The notes under the pieces were generated by a model, which saw only the letters and a list, made by a program, of their open reading frames with translations, did not search any database and had not been told where the DNA came from. A stretch of DNA of 8,205 nucleotides, taken from OMOG01 sp041485845 (GTDB lineage Bacteria; Acidobacteriota; Terriglobia; Bryobacterales; Bryobacteraceae). The DNA is taken from assembly GCA_041485845.1 (NCBI GenBank), contig JBGPKH010000400.1, forward strand, positions 1 through 8,205, in the 5' to 3' direction. Below are positions 5,874 to 8,205 of this stretch, one piece after another (positions within the stretch are counted from its first letter, which is position 1; each line of letters starts with the position of its first letter). Both the position numbers and the translations under genes were made by a program.

Positions 5874-6200
5874 TCAATCAATGGCGGTATCCTCCTTCCG
5901 GAGTATCCTCTGCAGATCGCGTCTTCCATGGAGAGTGCGAATGATCCGAACCACCCCTCGTGTTTCCACGTAGTACACTCGGATGTCCTCGAACCCCGGG
6001 ATCGGCCAGGACCGTAATCCCGGCAAGTTGGGAAGGAACCGTGGGGATCCGATCCCGGGATCGCGGGCGACTGCATTCAGGGCTTCTTCGACAGCATCCA
6101 GAAAGCGTAGCGCCACTTCCGGCGCATCCTGCTCAACCAGGTAATAGCGGAACTGCCGCTGGATATCCTGGCGAGCCGAGGAACGGACGAATCGTCTCAC
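5874..6200 (-). CDS. parE: RelE/ParE-superfamily toxin of a type II TA module
   Basis: This 108-residue protein reads as a ParE-family toxin: an N-terminal helical hairpin (ARQDIQRQFRYYLVEQDAPE, then VALRFLDAVEEALNAVARDP), RFLPNLPGLRSWPIPGFEDI, and the C-terminal strands IRVYYVE, VVRIIRTLHGRRDLQRIL. The RSWPxxGFxxxRVYY and LHGRRD patterns are typical. ParE proteins poison DNA gyrase, while RelE relatives cleave mRNA; the HGRRD-type end favours the ParE group, but the target cannot be read from sequence. The start is GTG (6200-6198), overlapping the antitoxin stop as GTGA, so translation should be coupled and the toxin made after the antitoxin. The size is normal and no stop or frameshift is seen. 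It looks intact despite the decayed DNA downstream. Confidence 0.88.
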   Translation of the reverse strand: MRRFVRSSARQDIQRQFRYYLVEQDAPEVALRFLDAVEEALNAVARDPGIGSPRFLPNLPGLRSWPIPGFEDIRVYYVETRGVVRIIRTLHGRRDLQRILRKEDTAID

Positions 6201-6469
6201 TTGCGCCGAATTCGCTTTTTCTTCTCTTCGATCATGGCGAGCGCTTCAGTCCGAAGCCCCTTCCAGAACTTCGCGTCGAGAGGAATGTCCTCGCCCGTGT
6301 TCAGTCCTTCGAGCAGTAGTTCCTCGAGGCGCATTTCGCGTTCCTTGTCCTGAGCTTCCCGCAGTAGGGTCCGGAAATACTCGCTGACGTTGCCGAACCC
6401 CCTGGACGCCATCTGCCGGTCTACGAAGTCCTTCAGCGGATCTGGCAACGAAATGGTGATGTTCGGCAT
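6197..6469 (-). CDS. parD: ParD-like ribbon-helix-helix antitoxin
   Basis: This 90-residue protein is the antitoxin partner of the ParE-like toxin. The N-terminus MPNITISLPDPLKDFVDRQM followed by ASRGFGNVSEYFRTLLREAQ is a ribbon-helix-helix DNA-binding domain of the ParD/CopG type: the ITISLP strand binds DNA as a dimer, and GNVSEYFRTLLR is the second helix. The C-terminal half (about 45-90) is highly charged, with a basic KKKRIRRK tail, and should wrap the toxin. I chose ATG at 6469-6467 over the in-frame TTG two codons earlier because GGGGAG (- strand, 6482-6477) lies 7 nt before it, and MPNI is the usual ParD start. The stop overlaps the toxin GTG. The gene is probably autoregulated through the palindrome at 6506-6524. 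Confidence 0.9.
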   Translation of the reverse strand: MPNITISLPDPLKDFVDRQMASRGFGNVSEYFRTLLREAQDKEREMRLEELLLEGLNTGEDIPLDAKFWKGLRTEALAMIEEKKKRIRRK

Positions 6470-6505
6470 CGGCAAGCTCCCCGTCTCGATGGTAGCACCT
6501 GGTAG

Positions 6506-6524
6506 GATCTATTCTCAATAGATC
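6506..6524. promoter_or_regulatory. Perfect inverted repeat, probable TA operator
   Basis: GATCTATT (6506-6513), CTC, AATAGATC (6517-6524) form perfect 8-bp arms around a 3-bp centre. It starts 37 bp upstream of the antitoxin ATG in an A/T-rich patch unlike the surrounding GC-rich DNA. ParD-type proteins repress their own operon by binding such palindromes, so this is the likely operator. TATGAT on the - strand (6527-6522) overlaps the right arm and may be the -10 element; no convincing -35 was found. Binding is inferred, not shown. Confidence 0.7.
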
Positions 6525-6785
6525 ATATCTGAAGAATCATTTGATGCCGCTCACGGAAAGAGCTGCGTCACGGTTTTCATGTGGAACAGAATCTTTTGCT
6601 GTTCCGAGATGCGGGCTTCGAGCCGTGCGCTCTTGGTGTTGGATTGTGTGGCTTCGTTCTCTCAGGGGCTCCTGAATCTCCAGACAATTGTACGGCTGAT
6701 CGCCGCACACGTCCAGGGCGAGCGCCCGCCGCCTCCGCCTGAATCTTCCATCCGTCCCCCGGCCGGGATGCCTGTGCCACACTAA
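6525..6785. other. Intergenic stretch without an intact gene
   Basis: No convincing gene fills the space between the TA operator and the ABC ATPase. A + strand frame (6579-6785) is low-complexity, Pro-rich at its end, lacks a ribosome binding site, and resembles nothing known. On the - strand, a 36-codon frame (6661 down to 6551) reads SARLEARISEQQKILFHMKT then VTQLFP before a TGA, with a heptad-like pattern that could be the C-terminal coiled-coil end of a lost protein. It has no start codon near its beginning. No terminator-like hairpin with a T-run was seen. Confidence 0.4.
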
Positions 6786-6791
6786 CGGAAG

Positions 6792-7514
6792 ATGGACGAG
6801 CCTTACATCCGCGCCCGCAACCTCTCCAAGGTCTACAAGTCCGGCGCCACCGACCTGGTGGTCTTCGCCGGCCTCTCACTCGACGTTCAGCGCGGCGAAA
6901 TGCTGGCCCTGGTCGGCGAATCGGGCGCCGGAAAATCCACGTTGCTGCACCTGCTCGGCGGTCTGGACAGTCCTTCGAACGGTACGATATACTACGGTAG
7001 TAAAGAGATCTCTGGACTCGCTCGCTCGGAACAGGCGGATTTTCGGAATCGAGAGATTGGTTTCGTGTGGCAGATTCACTATCTCCTGCCGGAGTTTACC
7101 GCGCTGGAGAATGTGATGATGCCACTGCTGATTCGGGGATGGACGCACGCGCGTGCTTCCTCGGAATCGCTGACGAGGTTGGATGAGGTGGGGCTTCGCG
7201 CGCGGTCGACACACCGCGCCGGTGAATTATCGGGAGGGGAACAGCAACGGGTGGTGCTCGCCCGCGCTCTGGTCGGGAAACCGTCCGTCCTGCTGGCCGA
7301 CGAGCCCACGGGAAACCTGGATTTCCGGACGGGCGAGATGATTTTCGATCTCCTCGAAGGCCTTCACCGTTCCCATCAGCTCACGTCGGTTTTCGTCACT
7401 CACAATCTCTCGTTTGCCCGGCGCTGCGACCGGGTTTTCAGCATGGAAAAAGGCAGCTTGGTGCCGGGCGGCGCGTTCGACTCGCAATCCGGAGGCGAGC
7501 CGGGGTATCTTTAA
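6792..7514 (+). CDS. lolD: LolD-type ABC transporter ATP-binding protein
   Basis: This 240-residue cytoplasmic ATPase belongs to the LolD/MacB/FtsE group that powers lipoprotein release or related mechanotransmission. Walker A is GESGAGKST (42-50), the Q-loop glutamine is Gln94 in GFVWQIHYLLPEFTALENVM, the signature is LSGGEQQR (146-153), Walker B is VLLADEPTGNLD (166-177, Glu171), and the switch histidine is His204 in FVTHN. The HYLLPEFTALENV stretch is especially LolD-like. All catalytic elements are intact and the length is normal. The start is ATG 6792; an in-frame TAA at 6783-6785 excludes an earlier one. GGAAG sits directly against the ATG, too close to be a good Shine-Dalgarno site, so initiation may be weak or leaderless. 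No LolC/LolE-type permease is nearby, so the transported substrate is uncertain. clpC begins 21 nt downstream. Confidence 0.9.
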   Translation: MDEPYIRARNLSKVYKSGATDLVVFAGLSLDVQRGEMLALVGESGAGKSTLLHLLGGLDSPSNGTIYYGSKEISGLARSEQADFRNREIGFVWQIHYLLPEFTALENVMMPLLIRGWTHARASSESLTRLDEVGLRARSTHRAGELSGGEQQRVVLARALVGKPSVLLADEPTGNLDFRTGEMIFDLLEGLHRSHQLTSVFVTHNLSFARRCDRVFSMEKGSLVPGGAFDSQSGGEPGYL

Positions 7515-7535
7515 TCTTAGGGGGCGTCACATTCT

Positions 7536-8205
7536 ATGTTTGAGCGATACACGGAGAAAGCGCGAAGAGTGATTTTTTTCGCGCGCTACGAGGCTAGCCA
7601 GTTCGGCAGTCCCTACATCGAGACCGAACACCTGCTCCTCGGGCTCCTGCGCGAAGACAAGGCGCTGGCCAATCGGTTTCTGCGTTCTCACGCCGCCGTG
7701 GAATCGATTCGCAAGCAAATCGAGGGCCATACAACGATCCGTGAAAAAGTTTCCACTTCCGTGGATCTGCCGCTCAGCCATGAATGCAAGCGCGTCCTGG
7801 CCTATGGCGCCGAAGAAGCCGAACGGTTAAACCACAAGCACATCGGCACGGAGCACCTCCTGCTGGGCCTGCTCCGTGAAGAAAAGTGCTTTGCGGCGGA
7901 AATCCTCCACGAGCGCGGCCTGCGCCTTTCCACCATCCGCGAGGAACTGGCGAGGTCCCAGAGTGAAAAGGTCGCGTCCGCGCGGCCCAAGGAAAGCTCG
8001 CTGCTGGCCGAATTCAGCCGCGACCTGACCCAGGCCGCCATGGACAATACACTCGACCCGCTCATCGGACGCGACTACGAACTGGAGCGGGTGGTCCAGA
8101 TCCTCTGCCGCCGCACCAAGAACAACCCAGTCCTGATCGGCGAGCCCGGCGTGGGCAAGACCGCCATCGTGGAAGGTCTGGCGCAGCGCATCGCCGAGGG
8201 TGACG
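7536..8205 (+). CDS. clpC: ATP-dependent Clp protease ATP-binding subunit ClpC, 5' part
   Basis: The frame starts at ATG 7536 and is open to the window edge (223 codons), so the gene is partial. The start MFERYTEKARRVIFFARYEA is the classic ClpC N-terminus. Two Clp_N repeats follow, each with TEHLLLGLLRE (near residues 30-40 and 104-114). The first AAA+ domain begins with FSRDLTQAA, LDPLIGRDYELERVVQILCR, and Walker A GEPGVGKT (202-209). ClpC is a hexameric unfoldase that feeds substrates to ClpP for protein quality control. AGGGGG at 7519-7524 may be the ribosome binding site, with a long 11-nt spacer. The gene lies 21 nt after lolD, so co-transcription is likely. No CtsR gene or CtsR-type operator is visible. 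ClpA is excluded by the MFERYTEKARRVI start and the repeat spacing; ClpB is less likely for the same reason. Confidence 0.95.
   Translation, partial: MFERYTEKARRVIFFARYEASQFGSPYIETEHLLLGLLREDKALANRFLRSHAAVESIRKQIEGHTTIREKVSTSVDLPLSHECKRVLAYGAEEAERLNHKHIGTEHLLLGLLREEKCFAAEILHERGLRLSTIREELARSQSEKVASARPKESSLLAEFSRDLTQAAMDNTLDPLIGRDYELERVVQILCRRTKNNPVLIGEPGVGKTAIVEGLAQRIAEGD

Noticed and set aside
6579..6785. 68-residue + strand frame before lolD, as a gene
   Set aside because: No ribosome binding site, low-complexity Pro-rich end, no recognisable family.

Overview
The window is GC-rich bacterial chromosome. Several features point to the Acidobacteriota, most likely a Candidatus Solibacter / Bryobacterales relative: a Ser/Thr kinase fused to a long PD40 (TolB-like) propeller, a secreted glycine-zipper protein of a type I associate with that phylum, and dispersed copies of a short GGTCGCGGCTCCG repeat. 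This placement comes from recalled family resemblance, not from a search.

Layout. (1) Positions 1-113 hold a short GC hairpin and one copy of the dispersed repeat, with no gene I can name. (2) Positions 114-4081 carry four genes on the + strand with almost no space between them: rplS (ribosomal protein L19), rnhB (ribonuclease HII), a 106-residue membrane protein overlapping rnhB by 4 nt (ATGA), and an 860-residue membrane-anchored protein kinase with an extracytoplasmic propeller. (3) Positions 4082-4349 are intergenic and contain a cluster of repeat copies that can fold into a long stem. (4) Positions 4350-4955 encode an exported glycine-zipper protein with a strong ribosome binding site. 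(5) Positions 4956-5873 are decayed accessory DNA. They contain the 3' part of a tyrosinase on the - strand (frameshifted, with one copper ligand lost), a frameshifted C-terminal piece of a secreted beta-sandwich domain on the + strand, and an unrecognised - strand frame with an in-frame 9-bp triplication. (6) Positions 5874-6524 hold a ParD/ParE-type toxin-antitoxin module on the - strand, with a perfect palindrome as probable operator. (7) Positions 6525-6791 have no intact gene. (8) Positions 6792-8205 carry a LolD-type ABC ATPase followed by the start of clpC, which runs off the window edge.

Reading the region as a whole: two housekeeping segments (translation/replication maintenance genes on the left, LolD-ClpC on the right) flank a stretch of gene debris, repeats and a toxin-antitoxin module, as expected for a site of past insertion and deletion. 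I see no transposase, integrase, CRISPR array, tRNA or rRNA. I did not find a convincing new multi-gene system. The most useful observations are the fused pseudogene junction, the dispersed repeat family, the TA operator palindrome, and the uncharacterised membrane protein coupled to rnhB.
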